DNA of 64,000 bases from Cytophaga hutchinsonii ATCC 33406. Its GTDB lineage: Bacteria > Bacteroidota > Bacteroidia > Cytophagales > Cytophagaceae. The stretch spans positions 3,426,001 through 3,490,000 of the forward strand of contig NC_008255.1 of NCBI RefSeq assembly GCF_000014145.1, written 5' to 3'. The translations under genes were made by a program, and so were the position numbers. Within the stretch, counting starts at the first letter, position 1. Each line of letters opens with the position of its first letter. The notes under the pieces were generated by a model. It ran no database searches and was not told where the DNA came from. It saw only the letters and a program-made list of their open reading frames with translations. Shown here piece after piece: positions 44,619 through 54,799 of this stretch.

Positions 44619-46091
44619 TTAACGTGTTAACAAATTTGGTATTTCAACTGTAAATGTTGATTCTTTATCAGGTATTGAATGTAATGTTATTGTACCTTCA
44701 AGTTTATCAATCGCACTTTTAACTATATATAAGCCTAAGCCCGACCCTTGTGATTTCTCAGATGCCCTGAAAAACATCTGAAAAATTTTATTATGATATT
44801 CATCTGCAATTCCTGAACCGTTGTCTTTAATTACAATACAAGCCGCCGTTTCAGAAACCTCAATTTTAACGTTAATATAAGGATTATTACTATCAAACCT
44901 ATGATACTTGTAGGCATTTGACAATAAATTACTCACAATAGTTTCTACTCTATTCGGATCAGAATAAAATAAACTTTGCTGGCTGATATTTCTTTCAAAT
45001 GAAATAAAGCGGGCATTGTCGTCATATTTCAAGTTGTTTTCAATTTTGGTAATTAATTCCTTAAAGTCAATAGATTCTTTTATAACCTCCATCCGGCTAT
45101 TTCTGGAAAATTGTGTAAGATCCTTTATAAAAATATCCATATTATGAATACTTCTGACCATCATATCCAAGTACAATTTTACCGTATCTTCTGTATTTTC
45201 CTTTTGGGATAAATTAATTAAACCCAACATGGACCGCAAAGGAGCCTTTAAATCATGGGAAACCTTATATACAAAACTATCCAATTCATAGTTTGTATTA
45301 ATTAATTCATTTTCTGTCTGAATACGCTTGCTGATATCATGACAGTTAACAATGATGCCATTGATCAGGGGATCATTTAAAAAATTTACCGCGTTTACTT
45401 CACAATGTATGATTTGTCCATTTTTATGAATAAGCTTCAGATCATTTATCGCGTAGGTAATTCCGTGGTTTTTGAGTACTTCTTTAATCATTACACGATC
45501 TCTGAATTCAATAAACTTATTGGAATTTTCTCCCAGCACCGAATCAATCTCATACCCCAGCATCTTTTTTATGGCCGGGCTTATAAATTTTATTTTGAAG
45601 TCTGAGCTTAATACAATGATAATATCAAATGCATTTTCAACTAATATTTTGAATTTTCTTTCACGGTCAAGCAACAGGCGCTGCTCAATAACCCCCTTCG
45701 TAATGTCGCGTATAATTGCCTGGTGCGAACCATCATCGAATAACCGCACACTCATTTCGCCATAAAAAGTTGAGTTGTCTTTACGCACAAATTCCTGCTG
45801 TATAACAACTCCTTTTTCTTCTATAATGTTACTTGAAAACGTACTGAAGAGATCTGTTTTAGAAACAATCAGATCACTGATTGATTTATCTTTCAGCTCT
45901 ACTTCTTCATAACCAAAAAGTATTTGTGCACTTGGATTTGCGTATGTAATAAGGCCTTTATGATTTACCCAATAGATTGCATCCGATGCCTCGTTCAAGA
46001 GCATCTTATACTTACTGCTTTCAATTTTAAAGGTTTTCGTATCCCCTCTGCGGGTTATCGCTTTTATAACGCGACTAATCTTATTTAACAT
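44619..46091 (-). CDS. Soluble PAS-domain sensor histidine kinase
   Basis: The 490-residue protein has no membrane span or signal peptide. It holds two PAS domains (about 27-135 and 145-255), a dimerization/H-box region with His279 in KVSHDLKAPLRS, and an ATPase domain with LLSNAYKY (N box), VIKDNGSGI (G1) and GSGLGLYIVKSAI (G2). The H-box belongs to the same style as the kinase at 62907. It is followed 3 bp later by a single-domain response regulator. The stimulus is unknown, but must be cytoplasmic or come through partner proteins. Confidence 0.9.
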   Translation of the reverse strand: MLNKISRVIKAITRRGDTKTFKIESSKYKMLLNEASDAIYWVNHKGLITYANPSAQILFGYEEVELKDKSISDLIVSKTDLFSTFSSNIIEEKGVVIQQEFVRKDNSTFYGEMSVRLFDDGSHQAIIRDITKGVIEQRLLLDRERKFKILVENAFDIIIVLSSDFKIKFISPAIKKMLGYEIDSVLGENSNKFIEFRDRVMIKEVLKNHGITYAINDLKLIHKNGQIIHCEVNAVNFLNDPLINGIIVNCHDISKRIQTENELINTNYELDSFVYKVSHDLKAPLRSMLGLINLSQKENTEDTVKLYLDMMVRSIHNMDIFIKDLTQFSRNSRMEVIKESIDFKELITKIENNLKYDDNARFISFERNISQQSLFYSDPNRVETIVSNLLSNAYKYHRFDSNNPYINVKIEVSETAACIVIKDNGSGIADEYHNKIFQMFFRASEKSQGSGLGLYIVKSAIDKLEGTITLHSIPDKESTFTVEIPNLLTR

Positions 46092-46149
46092 ACACCAAAT
46101 ACAGGAAAGTCGCCGGACCCATTATCATACGTATGCTGATCCGGATAGA

Positions 46150-47901
46150 TTAGGGAATATACAATTTTAATTGCTGACCCGGTTTAAGGTTATAATCTGG
46201 CAAGCCATTCCATTTTTTAATATCCTCAGTACCAACATTATATTGCTTTGAAATTTTATAAGCTGTTTCACCGGTTTGTACAACATGTGTAATTTCCCGA
46301 CGCTCTTTTGATTTGAAACCAACAATTAATTTCTGGTTTAATTGAATTGCGTAGCCATTCAGGTGGTTCCATTCGCGGATACTGTCTGAATCAATCTCAT
46401 ATTTCCGGGACAAACCAAATACAGTCTCACCGCTTTGCACCACATGAAAAACCGTATCGCGTTTTATTTTTGCTTCAGCAGCAGCAGCAGGAAGCGTTAT
46501 TACCGGAGTTTCTTTAACAACAGGTTTTACAGTTTCCTTTTCAACAGGTTTCTTTTGAACAGGCTCAACATATACCGGCAGCGGTGTTTTATATTCAATC
46601 GGTGTTGTCTCCGGACGTGTATCTCTCAACCACAACACTCTGTTTTCTTTAACCGCTTCCTTTTTACTAAGCCGGTTATGCTTACGTATAGAGTTTGTTG
46701 TTACAGCATATTTTTGAGCAATGGAATTTATTGTTTCTCCTTTTAAAACCGTGTGATAAGCAACCAATGCTTTTTTTCGTTTCAATTGTAAATAATAAAA
46801 ACTACCCGGCTGAACAGTTTCAAACCCTTTCATTTCATTGAAATATAAAAAAGCACTTTTTGTTAATCCAGACTTTATAATCAGAGAATTTATATCATCA
46901 CCCTTTACGGCTTTAATTGCCTTCACTTTATTAATAGCCACAAAGATCGGGATGTTCATAGAATCCGTGTACGTTTTAATATCCGGAAACGTCTTTGGCA
47001 TTACAACGGTCTTCGGAGTCGAACCTGTACTTACTACCGGCTCATCTGCTACAGGTGCAGACACTTCTATGTTAGGTTTGGTGCCGTGTGCAGATGGAAT
47101 GATAACAATATATTCTTTATCTCCCGGAACACGTGCCTGTGTGCACCATTTGTTGTATTCCTTCAACAAATCCAGTTCTACATTGGCCTGCCTTGCAATT
47201 TCGGTTAACGTTTTATCTTTAATACCGTTGGATTCAATTAAAGAAAGATCGGGATGATTTGCCTGCCCTACTAAATCTTCATAGGCAATTTTATACGCTA
47301 AAAAACGAATCACATACCAATGCATGTCATCATCAATGGTCATGTTTTTCTCACCAACATACTTCTGCTTCACATGCGACTTTACACCGCCCGGACCAAC
47401 ATTATAAGATAATAATGCATATACCCAGTTATCCAGTAATAAATTATTTTTCTTTAAATATTTCGCTGCGCCTCTGGAAGCATATGAAATGTGCTTACGC
47501 TCGTCAACCAGGCTATTTACCTGCACACCTACTTCAATGGCTGTTTCTTTTTTAAATTGCCAAAACCCGACAGCATTAGAACTGGACACCGCATCTGACA
47601 CTAAGCTGGATTCCTGCAAGGCTAAATATTTAAACTCTTCAGGCATGCCTTCCTCATGAAACATACGTTCAATGATGGGGAAATATAAATTAGCGCGGTC
47701 TATTTTTTGCTGCAGGTATTTACCGCTTGCAAAAATCATGGTAACGTCTGCTTCTATTTTTCTTTTAGCAACAGCGGTTAACTGCAGTTTCATTCCTGCA
47801 AACTCAATTACATCAGGCACTGACGGCTTTGTGAATGTTTGTGCACTACATGTAAAAACGGCACAACAAATACTAAAAGCTACTATTATAAAACGTAACA
47901 T
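46150..47901 (-). CDS. LysM lytic transglycosylase (MltD-like)
   Basis: This enzyme cuts peptidoglycan glycan strands. The 583-residue protein has a signal peptide (about 1-20), an SLT-type catalytic domain (about 70-210) with the catalytic Glu in LALQESSL and the SSNAVGFWQF motif, a Pro/Lys-rich linker, and three C-terminal LysM domains (about 380-425, 485-530 and 538-582). This is the MltD architecture. It sits 6 bp after the O-methyltransferase gene and 58 bp before the histidine kinase gene, all on the minus strand. Confidence 0.92.
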   Translation of the reverse strand: MLRFIIVAFSICCAVFTCSAQTFTKPSVPDVIEFAGMKLQLTAVAKRKIEADVTMIFASGKYLQQKIDRANLYFPIIERMFHEEGMPEEFKYLALQESSLVSDAVSSSNAVGFWQFKKETAIEVGVQVNSLVDERKHISYASRGAAKYLKKNNLLLDNWVYALLSYNVGPGGVKSHVKQKYVGEKNMTIDDDMHWYVIRFLAYKIAYEDLVGQANHPDLSLIESNGIKDKTLTEIARQANVELDLLKEYNKWCTQARVPGDKEYIVIIPSAHGTKPNIEVSAPVADEPVVSTGSTPKTVVMPKTFPDIKTYTDSMNIPIFVAINKVKAIKAVKGDDINSLIIKSGLTKSAFLYFNEMKGFETVQPGSFYYLQLKRKKALVAYHTVLKGETINSIAQKYAVTTNSIRKHNRLSKKEAVKENRVLWLRDTRPETTPIEYKTPLPVYVEPVQKKPVEKETVKPVVKETPVITLPAAAAEAKIKRDTVFHVVQSGETVFGLSRKYEIDSDSIREWNHLNGYAIQLNQKLIVGFKSKERREITHVVQTGETAYKISKQYNVGTEDIKKWNGLPDYNLKPGQQLKLYIP

Positions 47902-47907
47902 GAATTA

Positions 47908-48555
47908 TTATTTTTTTCGGATTATCGTTATACCATCTCTTACCGGCAGAATGATTTTTTCTATACGTGCGTCCTGAGCAATAAACGCATTAAAGGAATG
48001 AAGATTTCGGGTATCTTTATCTTTAGCCACTACTTCAGGAATAGCAACCTTTCCATTCCATAAGGTATTGTCAACCATAATAAAACCTCCAGCAGGTACC
48101 TTATCAAAAACCAAATGATAATAATTCAGGTAATTATGTTTGTCTGCATCTATGAATACCAGATCGAATAACCCTTCAAGCGATTCTGTTACTTTCATGG
48201 CATCGCCAATCAGATAGGTTATTGCCTTTGCTTTTTCTGATTCCATGAAGTACGCGCGTACACGATCTTCCAGCTCTTCGTTAATATCAATCGTAATCAA
48301 TTCAGCGCCTGCCGGTAATCCTTCAGACAAACATAAGGCGGAGTAACCAGTAAATGTACCAATCTCAAGAATGCGTTTCGGCCGGATCATATGAGCCAGC
48401 ATAGACAATACTCTTCCCTGATAATGGCCGGAAAGCATGCGCGGCATCAGCACCTCCGCATACGTTTCACGATTTACTTTTTTTAATAAATCAGATTCTA
48501 TCGTGCTGTGTGCACGTATGTATTCTTCTATTAACGGATTTGTAATATCAATCAT
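47908..48555 (-). CDS. O-methyltransferase (COMT/CCoAMT-like)
   Basis: The 215-residue protein matches the class I O-methyltransferase family that includes catechol and caffeoyl-CoA methyltransferases: ILEIGTFTGYSALCL (SAM loop), ITIDINEE, VFIDADKHNYLNYY and DNTLWNGKV (metal/SAM site). The substrate in Bacteroidota is not known to me. Its ATG overlaps the M16 peptidase stop by 1 bp (TAATG), so the genes are translationally coupled. Confidence 0.88.
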   Translation of the reverse strand: MIDITNPLIEEYIRAHSTIESDLLKKVNRETYAEVLMPRMLSGHYQGRVLSMLAHMIRPKRILEIGTFTGYSALCLSEGLPAGAELITIDINEELEDRVRAYFMESEKAKAITYLIGDAMKVTESLEGLFDLVFIDADKHNYLNYYHLVFDKVPAGGFIMVDNTLWNGKVAIPEVVAKDKDTRNLHSFNAFIAQDARIEKIILPVRDGITIIRKK

Positions 48556-49793
48556 TATGCTTCTGGTTCATAAATCAACTTACTCATGCGCGCAGGATTC
48601 ATCAACTGGTTGGCCAAGTCGTTAATAACTTCTGCCGATATGCCGTCTATCTTTTTTATGATATGATCAAACGAATCTATCTTACCAAAATCCAGATAGC
48701 TCTTGCCCATCATTTGCATAAAGTTACTGTTATTCTCTTCAGCCATTATCAACTGGCCTTTAATCTGTTCTTTTAAGCGATGCAGCTGAACTGTACTTAA
48801 TTTCTTTTCCCTTACTTTTGCTATTTCTTTATGAAAAACATCCAGTGCTTTTTCAAATTGTTTTGATTCCGTAGCAAAATAAAAACTATACACACCCGTA
48901 TCGATATAAGAAGTAAAGTTTGATTCTATGGTATATACATAGCCTTTCTTCTCTCGCATAGCCATGTTCAGCGTAGATGTCATACCCGGGCCTGCCAGCA
49001 GGTTTGACAATAAGAACAAACCCAATCTCCGCTCTTCTTTTATATTCAGCCCAAGACTGCCGATTACACAATGTGTTTGAGAAGCATCAATCTTTTTGAT
49101 GAGGGTAGCTGGTTTAAAACCTCTGTTTTTTTCGCGTACCTTGGCTGAATGCTGCGCTTTCACATGAGGGATGTATTTATCTGTAATGTATTTTACCTCT
49201 GTAAAAGATTGCGGCGAAAGCACCACAAATGCAACTCTGCTTGTATCAATATTCTTTTTAAGAAATGATTTTAAATTCTGCTGCGTGAATGATTGCAGTG
49301 TCTTTTCGGTACCTAAAATATTATACCCTAATGAATGTTCCGGAAATATTAATGTTTCAAATTCATCCTGAATAGCGTCTTCCGGGTTATCTGCATACAT
49401 ATGCATTTCTTCAAGCACAACTTTTTTTTCTTTTTCAATTTCTTTTTCGGGAAAAATTGAATTGAAAGAAATATCCGTCAGCACGTCTGCTGCACGCTCC
49501 AGATACGTAAAAGGCAGTGATGCATGAAACCATATTTTTTCTTTGGTTGTATATGCATTTAAATCGCCTCCCACCTGCTCCAGGCTGCTTAGTATCTGAA
49601 ATGTTTTACGTTTGTCAGTTCCTTTGAAAGCCATATGCTCCCAAAAATGTGCCAACCCTTGCGTTTTCAAATCTTCATCCCGGCTGCCCACATCAAAAAT
49701 ATAACCACAATGAGCAATACGGGTTGATAAAACCTGTTTATGCAGCAACGTTATCCCGTTGGGATATTGATAAACATTAAATTCTTTAGTCAT
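48555..49793 (-). CDS. M16-family zinc peptidase
   Basis: The 412-residue protein has the inverted zinc motif HFWEH (His49, Glu52, His53) and a downstream acidic helix (KKVVLEEMHMY) with the third ligand, followed by the C-terminal M16 domain (about 180-410). M16 enzymes cleave peptides and small proteins inside a clamshell. No signal peptide is seen. It lies between the S8 peptidase (37 bp) and O-methyltransferase (1-bp overlap) in one direction. Confidence 0.9.
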   Translation of the reverse strand: MTKEFNVYQYPNGITLLHKQVLSTRIAHCGYIFDVGSRDEDLKTQGLAHFWEHMAFKGTDKRKTFQILSSLEQVGGDLNAYTTKEKIWFHASLPFTYLERAADVLTDISFNSIFPEKEIEKEKKVVLEEMHMYADNPEDAIQDEFETLIFPEHSLGYNILGTEKTLQSFTQQNLKSFLKKNIDTSRVAFVVLSPQSFTEVKYITDKYIPHVKAQHSAKVREKNRGFKPATLIKKIDASQTHCVIGSLGLNIKEERRLGLFLLSNLLAGPGMTSTLNMAMREKKGYVYTIESNFTSYIDTGVYSFYFATESKQFEKALDVFHKEIAKVREKKLSTVQLHRLKEQIKGQLIMAEENNSNFMQMMGKSYLDFGKIDSFDHIIKKIDGISAEVINDLANQLMNPARMSKLIYEPEA

Positions 49794-49830
49794 CCGATAT
49801 ATTCAAGGTACCAGCGTACCTGTAGTAATT

Positions 49831-51390
49831 TTATTCCCAAATTATTTCAAGCGTTAAAAACTCGTCTGCAACAATTGTTGTACGTTCAGCATTTTTAGGT
49901 CGCTTTATCTTGAGCTTTCCTTTCTTTACCATTATTACTTGCTGATCAATTACAATCGTTTCATTTTTTTTATGGAACAGCACCAGTTCAACTTTTATGG
50001 ATTTGTCGAATGTATGTTTAAAAACCTTTTTCGAATTATGAATCAGAACGGCTTTCCCAAAATCCGTATTTTGATCCTTGCTTAATACCAATGCACGATC
50101 AGCCTGCGGAATGCCATAACCTATAAAATTATTTCCGTATGGATACAGATGCGCTGAACGCTGAATAATTTCTTTTAACTGAACGTTGGTTAAGGTTGAA
50201 TCATTGTTCATCATACAAGCAACAAATCCTGCTACAGCCGGACAAGAGAATGATGTACCGTTTGGAGAATAACAGGACACGTTCGGTTTCAGATACGGCA
50301 ATGGTTCCGGGCCGATACTGCTGTAAGAAATGCGGTCCCAGGTGGAAGCTTTTGTAGCACCTACAGCTAAGGCTCCTTCAGCATCAGCTGGTGCCGAAAT
50401 AATTCTCCATTGCGTGTCGCCTTCATTGCCGGCCGAAACAGCTAAGAAAATTCCCTTTTGATAAAATGCAATCTGCGCTGCTTTTGTGATACGTGCTGTC
50501 TTTCCATCCATTTCAGACTGCTTATAATTGTCATTCGGATCATCCATTTTAGTAGCATAACCCAACGAAGTGCTTATTAATCGAACGCCTAAGCTGTCCA
50601 TCCACTCCATTGCCATGATCCACATATCTTCTTCGCCCCTGTACTCTCTTTCGCCGTTTTCAGTTCTTGCCAGATAAAAAGATGCATTAACAGCCATGCC
50701 GTATTGTGCTTTAATAGAGGTATCATAACCTGCAATCATCCGAACAACTTGCCTGCCGTGGTCGTCGGCAGATGTTGCTGCATTTACAATTAAGTCTGTT
50801 CTTGATTTATCAATAAAATCACGCTGTCCCAATATTTTTTTATCCTGCACTAAATAACTTGTTGCCGGATCTTCATGTAATTTGTAAAAACCTGCATCGA
50901 TAACACCTACACGGATCCCCTTACCATCAATGCCTTTTTCATTAAACGCTTTTGATTTCATTTGTTTCATGGCAGCATGCATCAGTTCAGGAGCAATTTC
51001 CAGCTCATTTGTAGAAGATCCGACCAAATAAATATTCACCGGCTCAACAGAAGCAACAAAAGAAATCTGTTTTATTTGTTCGGCCTGTTCCCGTGTTAAG
51101 TTTGCAGTTACCGCATTCAGCCATTTTGATTTTGCAATGATTAAAACATCCAGCTTTGCAATTGAATCAATAAATATTTTTGAAACAGGAATATCTGTGT
51201 ATTGATGTAATGGAATTGAATAAGCCGTTCTGTTTAAAATTGTTTGAGGGCTTAAATTGTTTTTATAATTATATCCAACAGTCTCTTTATCTTTGAATGA
51301 AATCCAATATTTTTGAATTTGAGCATTCGTTTGTAAAACAACAACAGAAAAAAACAGTACTGCACTTACCGCGCGAATAATAGTTTGCAT
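49831..51390 (-). CDS. Exported subtilisin-family (S8) serine peptidase
   Basis: The 519-residue protein has a signal peptide (about 1-23, ending TNAQ), a propeptide-like region (about 25-125), and an S8 catalytic domain with Asp165 (VGVIDAG), His211 (DDHGRQ) and Ser380 (GTSFSCP). After the catalytic domain there is a short beta domain ending LEIIWE, not a recognisable T9SS sorting domain, so it is likely periplasmic rather than surface-secreted. It is divergent from the aminopeptidase gene, with 43 bp between them. Confidence 0.92.
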   Translation of the reverse strand: MQTIIRAVSAVLFFSVVVLQTNAQIQKYWISFKDKETVGYNYKNNLSPQTILNRTAYSIPLHQYTDIPVSKIFIDSIAKLDVLIIAKSKWLNAVTANLTREQAEQIKQISFVASVEPVNIYLVGSSTNELEIAPELMHAAMKQMKSKAFNEKGIDGKGIRVGVIDAGFYKLHEDPATSYLVQDKKILGQRDFIDKSRTDLIVNAATSADDHGRQVVRMIAGYDTSIKAQYGMAVNASFYLARTENGEREYRGEEDMWIMAMEWMDSLGVRLISTSLGYATKMDDPNDNYKQSEMDGKTARITKAAQIAFYQKGIFLAVSAGNEGDTQWRIISAPADAEGALAVGATKASTWDRISYSSIGPEPLPYLKPNVSCYSPNGTSFSCPAVAGFVACMMNNDSTLTNVQLKEIIQRSAHLYPYGNNFIGYGIPQADRALVLSKDQNTDFGKAVLIHNSKKVFKHTFDKSIKVELVLFHKKNETIVIDQQVIMVKKGKLKIKRPKNAERTTIVADEFLTLEIIWE

Positions 51391-51433
51391 AAATGTTCAA
51401 TTATTAATTACTTCAAGTATAAATTTAATCAAA

Positions 51434-52720
51434 ATGAGATACACGCCCATCGATAATAGCTTTTTTATTCAAAATAGGAGCAAATTAGCAGAAAAGTTAG
51501 TCCCGAACGCGTTAGCAATTTTTCATTCAAACGATATTTATCCGACCAATGCAGATGGCACGATGCCATTCAGACAAAACAACGATCTTTTTTATTTTTC
51601 CGGTATTGATCAGGAAGACACGATTCTATTAGTCTTTCCGGATGCATCTGATAAGCGATATAAAGAAGTATTGTTCATTCTTGAAACCAATGAACATCTG
51701 GCGATCTGGGAAGGAGCGAAGTTTTCAAAAGAAGAAGCAAAGAAATTATCGGGCATAGAAACCATATTCTGGTTTCATGAATTTGATGCAATATTAAAGC
51801 AGCTGGTGTATGATGCCACAACGATTTATTGCAATCAAAATGAACATGGCCGCGCTGAAAAGCTTATAGATACAAGGAATGACCGGTTTGTACAAACATG
51901 CAAAACACGTTATCCCCTGCACGAATACAAGCGTTTGGCCCCGCTCAGCAACGCATTGAGAAGTATCAAATCAAAATCAGAGATTGATACCATTCAAAAA
52001 GCATGTAACATAACTAAAGATGCGTTTGAGCGCATATTAAAATCCATTAAACCCGGAATAAAAGAATACGAAATAGAAGCCGATATCATTCATGAGTTTA
52101 TAAAACAAGGTTCAAGAGGACACGCCTATCAGCCCATTATTGCAGCCGGTGCAAATGCATGTGTATTGCATTACATCCAAAACGATCAGGTATGTAAGGA
52201 AGGCGACTTGATCCTGATGGATTTTGGCGCTGAATACGGAAACTATGCCTCGGATTTAACACGTACTGTTCCCGTAAGCGGAAAATTTACGGCAAGACAA
52301 AAAGAAGTGTATACTTCTGTTTTAACCGTGTTCAAGCAAATCAAAAAATGTATTAAGCCAGGTGTTACGTTACAAGAACTTAATACCCAAACAGGTAAGT
52401 TTGTTACCGAAGAATTACTGCGTTTACATCTGCTTTCTAAAAAAGAGGTTGATGCACCAGATGGAAGCCTCGCATATAAAAAATACTTCATGCACGGAAT
52501 TGGTCATCACTTAGGTTTGGATGTGCATGATGTGCATGTAAAAAATGAACCATTAAAAGAAGGTATGGTGATAACGCTTGAACCCGGAATTTACATTCCG
52601 GAAGAAGGTATAGGAATTCGTTTAGAGAATGATATTCTGTTAGTTACAAATGGGAATATCGATTTAATGGAACATATTCCGCTTGAGATTGAAGCTATCG
52701 AATCACTAATGAGTTCATAA
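51434..52720 (+). CDS. pepP: Xaa-Pro aminopeptidase (aminopeptidase P, M24B)
   Basis: This metallopeptidase removes an N-terminal residue preceding proline. The 428-residue protein has the N-terminal AMP_N domain (about 1-135) and the pita-bread catalytic domain with the metal ligands in LMDFGAEYG and DLTRTVPVSG (two Asp), HGIGHHLGLDVHD (His), LEPGIY (Glu) and LENDILL (Glu). All five ligands are present. No signal peptide; cytoplasmic. TAAATTTA (51420-51427), one mismatch from a -7 box, lies just upstream of the ATG. Confidence 0.93.
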   Translation: MRYTPIDNSFFIQNRSKLAEKLVPNALAIFHSNDIYPTNADGTMPFRQNNDLFYFSGIDQEDTILLVFPDASDKRYKEVLFILETNEHLAIWEGAKFSKEEAKKLSGIETIFWFHEFDAILKQLVYDATTIYCNQNEHGRAEKLIDTRNDRFVQTCKTRYPLHEYKRLAPLSNALRSIKSKSEIDTIQKACNITKDAFERILKSIKPGIKEYEIEADIIHEFIKQGSRGHAYQPIIAAGANACVLHYIQNDQVCKEGDLILMDFGAEYGNYASDLTRTVPVSGKFTARQKEVYTSVLTVFKQIKKCIKPGVTLQELNTQTGKFVTEELLRLHLLSKKEVDAPDGSLAYKKYFMHGIGHHLGLDVHDVHVKNEPLKEGMVITLEPGIYIPEEGIGIRLENDILLVTNGNIDLMEHIPLEIEAIESLMSS

Positions 52721-52852
52721 TTTGAATGTTATAAAAACCTCTTTTTTAAACGAATTTTAATCAAAAAAAGGACAACCAAGGCCGATTATTTTTCGTTAAA
52801 ATAACCACTGTGACTTTAATTATTTCTTTTAAAGCTAACAACCGAAACCGCC

Positions 52853-53728
52853 ATGAAAAAATTATTTACATATTCTTCTGTACTAGCCGTATTGATTTTT
52901 GGTTCATCTTTTAACCAACCGGATGCTAAAAATTATTATGAAACTGGTTTATCTAGCTTAAATCAAAAAGACTATATTAAAGCCATTGGTGACTTTACCA
53001 ATGCAATTAGTATGAATCCTAAATTTGGTGATGCATATTACTATAGAGCCTACTCCAAAGAACTGTTAGGCAAAAAAATGGGATTTGTTAGTTCTGAACT
53101 TTGCTCCGATTTGATTTATTCTATGGTATACGGTAAGGATGAAGCTTCTGAAAAAATAAACGAATTGTGCACAGGCGAATGCTTTAATATGGAGTCTGCA
53201 TTTATTGAACCGGAAATTGTTTACTGCGCGGATTTCAGCTCTAAAATTTTAACGGATATTCCGGATGGCGTTGAGAACCTGCATTACCTAGTTAAATTAA
53301 ACATGTTCAATAACAAGCTTGTGACACTTTCTCAAAAATGGACATACTTAGATAAATTGATTTCACTTGATTTAGGCAGTAACCGTTTAACATTATTACC
53401 TCCGGTAATTGGTAAAATGACTGAGTTACAGGAATTAAACCTGAATAAAAACCAATTAACTACACTTCCGGTTGAAATCGGATCTCTATCCCACCTTAAG
53501 ACGCTTACATTAAGACAAAATGCGTTAAAATCATTACCTCCGAATATTGGTTTGCTTAAAAATCTTCAGGATTTAGACTTAGCGTTAAACATGCTTACTA
53601 CCTTACCTGCAGAAATTACCAATCTTAAAAATCTAAAGAAATTAATATTGGTTGGAAATGAAATCTCTGTAAAAGAGCAACAACGAATTAAATCATTATT
53701 ACCAAATACTGAAATTGCATTCGAATAA
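52853..53728 (+). CDS. Exported TPR and leucine-rich-repeat protein
   Basis: The 291-residue protein has a signal peptide (about 1-19), a TPR-like pair (about 26-75: YYETGLSSLNQKDY, AISMNPKFGDAYYYRAY), then five to six leucine-rich repeats (about 140-285) of the LxxLxLxxNxLxxLP type, each about 23 residues. Such repeats make protein-binding surfaces. Function is unknown. The 132 bp before it (52721-52852) is AT-rich; I see no clear promoter. A strong terminator follows at 53746. Confidence 0.82.
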   Translation: MKKLFTYSSVLAVLIFGSSFNQPDAKNYYETGLSSLNQKDYIKAIGDFTNAISMNPKFGDAYYYRAYSKELLGKKMGFVSSELCSDLIYSMVYGKDEASEKINELCTGECFNMESAFIEPEIVYCADFSSKILTDIPDGVENLHYLVKLNMFNNKLVTLSQKWTYLDKLISLDLGSNRLTLLPPVIGKMTELQELNLNKNQLTTLPVEIGSLSHLKTLTLRQNALKSLPPNIGLLKNLQDLDLALNMLTTLPAEITNLKNLKKLILVGNEISVKEQQRIKSLLPNTEIAFE

Positions 53729-53745
53729 TGTTTGGTATAGCGGTA

Positions 53746-53786
53746 AAAAAAAGATCCTGTCAGTGTTACTGACAGGATCTTTTTTT
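53746..53786 (+). terminator. Terminator after the leucine-rich-repeat gene
   Basis: Perfect 19-bp arms (53746-53764 and 53768-53786; core GATCCTGTCAGT) with a GTT loop, with A and T runs at the outer ends. It starts 17 bp past the stop codon. Confidence 0.8.
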
Positions 53787-53836
53787 ATGTATCTCTCTCA
53801 CGGCCTGAGAAGCAGAAGGCTATGTATAATAGACAC

Positions 53837-53870
53837 AAAAAAGGTATCAGGAAATCCCGATACCTTTTTT
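53837..53870 (-). terminator. Terminator after tsf
   Basis: Arms 53837-53848 and 53859-53870 (core GGTATC/GATACC with A6/T6) around a 10-nt loop. Read on the minus strand it lies 50 bp beyond the tsf stop and ends in six T, so it closes the ribosomal-protein operon. Confidence 0.75.
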
Positions 53871-53920
53871 CAATTATATGGTGTTAGTTGTTCAGTAAAT
53901 AAACAACATGAAGCCAGTAA

Positions 53921-54757
53921 TTAGCTTAAAGAAATACGAACGAATGCAGAAACAGTTAATCCTTTGTGGAAACCATCTAACATTTGAGAAATAGATTTTG
54001 AATTGTCTTTAACGAACTCTTGGTTTAAAAGCGTTGCGTCTTTGTAGAACTTGTTCAATTTACCTAAAGCGATTTTCTCAAGCATAGCTTCTGGCTTACC
54101 TTCTGCTCTAGCTTGTTCTTTACCGATTTCGATTTCACGTTCAACAGTTTTAGGATCCACGTCGTCTTTGTCAAGAGCAACAGGTTTCATAGCTGCAGCT
54201 TGCATAGCTACATCTCTGCCAGCTTCAGAACAATCTTTTCCGCCCGTGTTTTTCAATGCAACCATTACACCTAATTTACCATTTGAGTGGATATAAGGAA
54301 CAACCTGTTCGCCATCCATAGAAACGTAAGAAGTAATAGTAACTTTTTCACCAATTTTACCTGTAAGGTCGATGATGTGTTCTTGTACTGTACGTCCGTC
54401 TGCTAATGGTAAAGCAGAAAGTTCTTCCGTTGTAGCAGGTTTTTTGGCAACTGCAACAGCCATAATTGCTTCAGAAAGATTTTTGAAATCAGCTACTTTA
54501 GAAACCGGTTCAGTTTCGCAAGCCAGCGCTACTAATTTACCGTTTTTACCATCTGCAGAAACAGTGATTGAAACAATACCTTCAGAAGTTGTATTTTCTG
54601 CACGTGCTGCAGATACTTTTTGTCCTTTTTTACGAAGAATATCGATAGCTGCTTCAAAGTCTCCACCAGATTCAGTAAGAGCTTTTTTGCAATCCATCAT
54701 ACCAGCACCAGTCATTGTTCTTAGCTTATTAACTTCAGCCGCAGTAATTGTTGACAT
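53921..54757 (-). CDS. tsf: Elongation factor Ts
   Basis: EF-Ts recycles EF-Tu by promoting GDP release. The 278-residue protein has the N-terminal UBA-like segment with the signature LRTMTGAGMMDCKKAL, the second signature GGKNG-free core with GKLGVMVALKN, and a C-terminal dimerization domain. Length is typical. It is the last gene of rplM-rpsI-rpsB-tsf, 96 bp after rpsB; a hairpin with a T tract between them (54800-54832) may tune its level. Confidence 0.96.
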   Translation of the reverse strand: MSTITAAEVNKLRTMTGAGMMDCKKALTESGGDFEAAIDILRKKGQKVSAARAENTTSEGIVSITVSADGKNGKLVALACETEPVSKVADFKNLSEAIMAVAVAKKPATTEELSALPLADGRTVQEHIIDLTGKIGEKVTITSYVSMDGEQVVPYIHSNGKLGVMVALKNTGGKDCSEAGRDVAMQAAAMKPVALDKDDVDPKTVEREIEIGKEQARAEGKPEAMLEKIALGKLNKFYKDATLLNQEFVKDNSKSISQMLDGFHKGLTVSAFVRISLS

Positions 54758-54799
54758 GATTAAATGTGTTTGTTGTTTGAATTGATTTTATTTTCAAAA

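Noticed and set aside
49831-51390. S8 peptidase as type IX secretion cargo.
   Set aside because: The C-terminus lacks the sorting-domain pattern seen at 38654, so only Sec export is supported.
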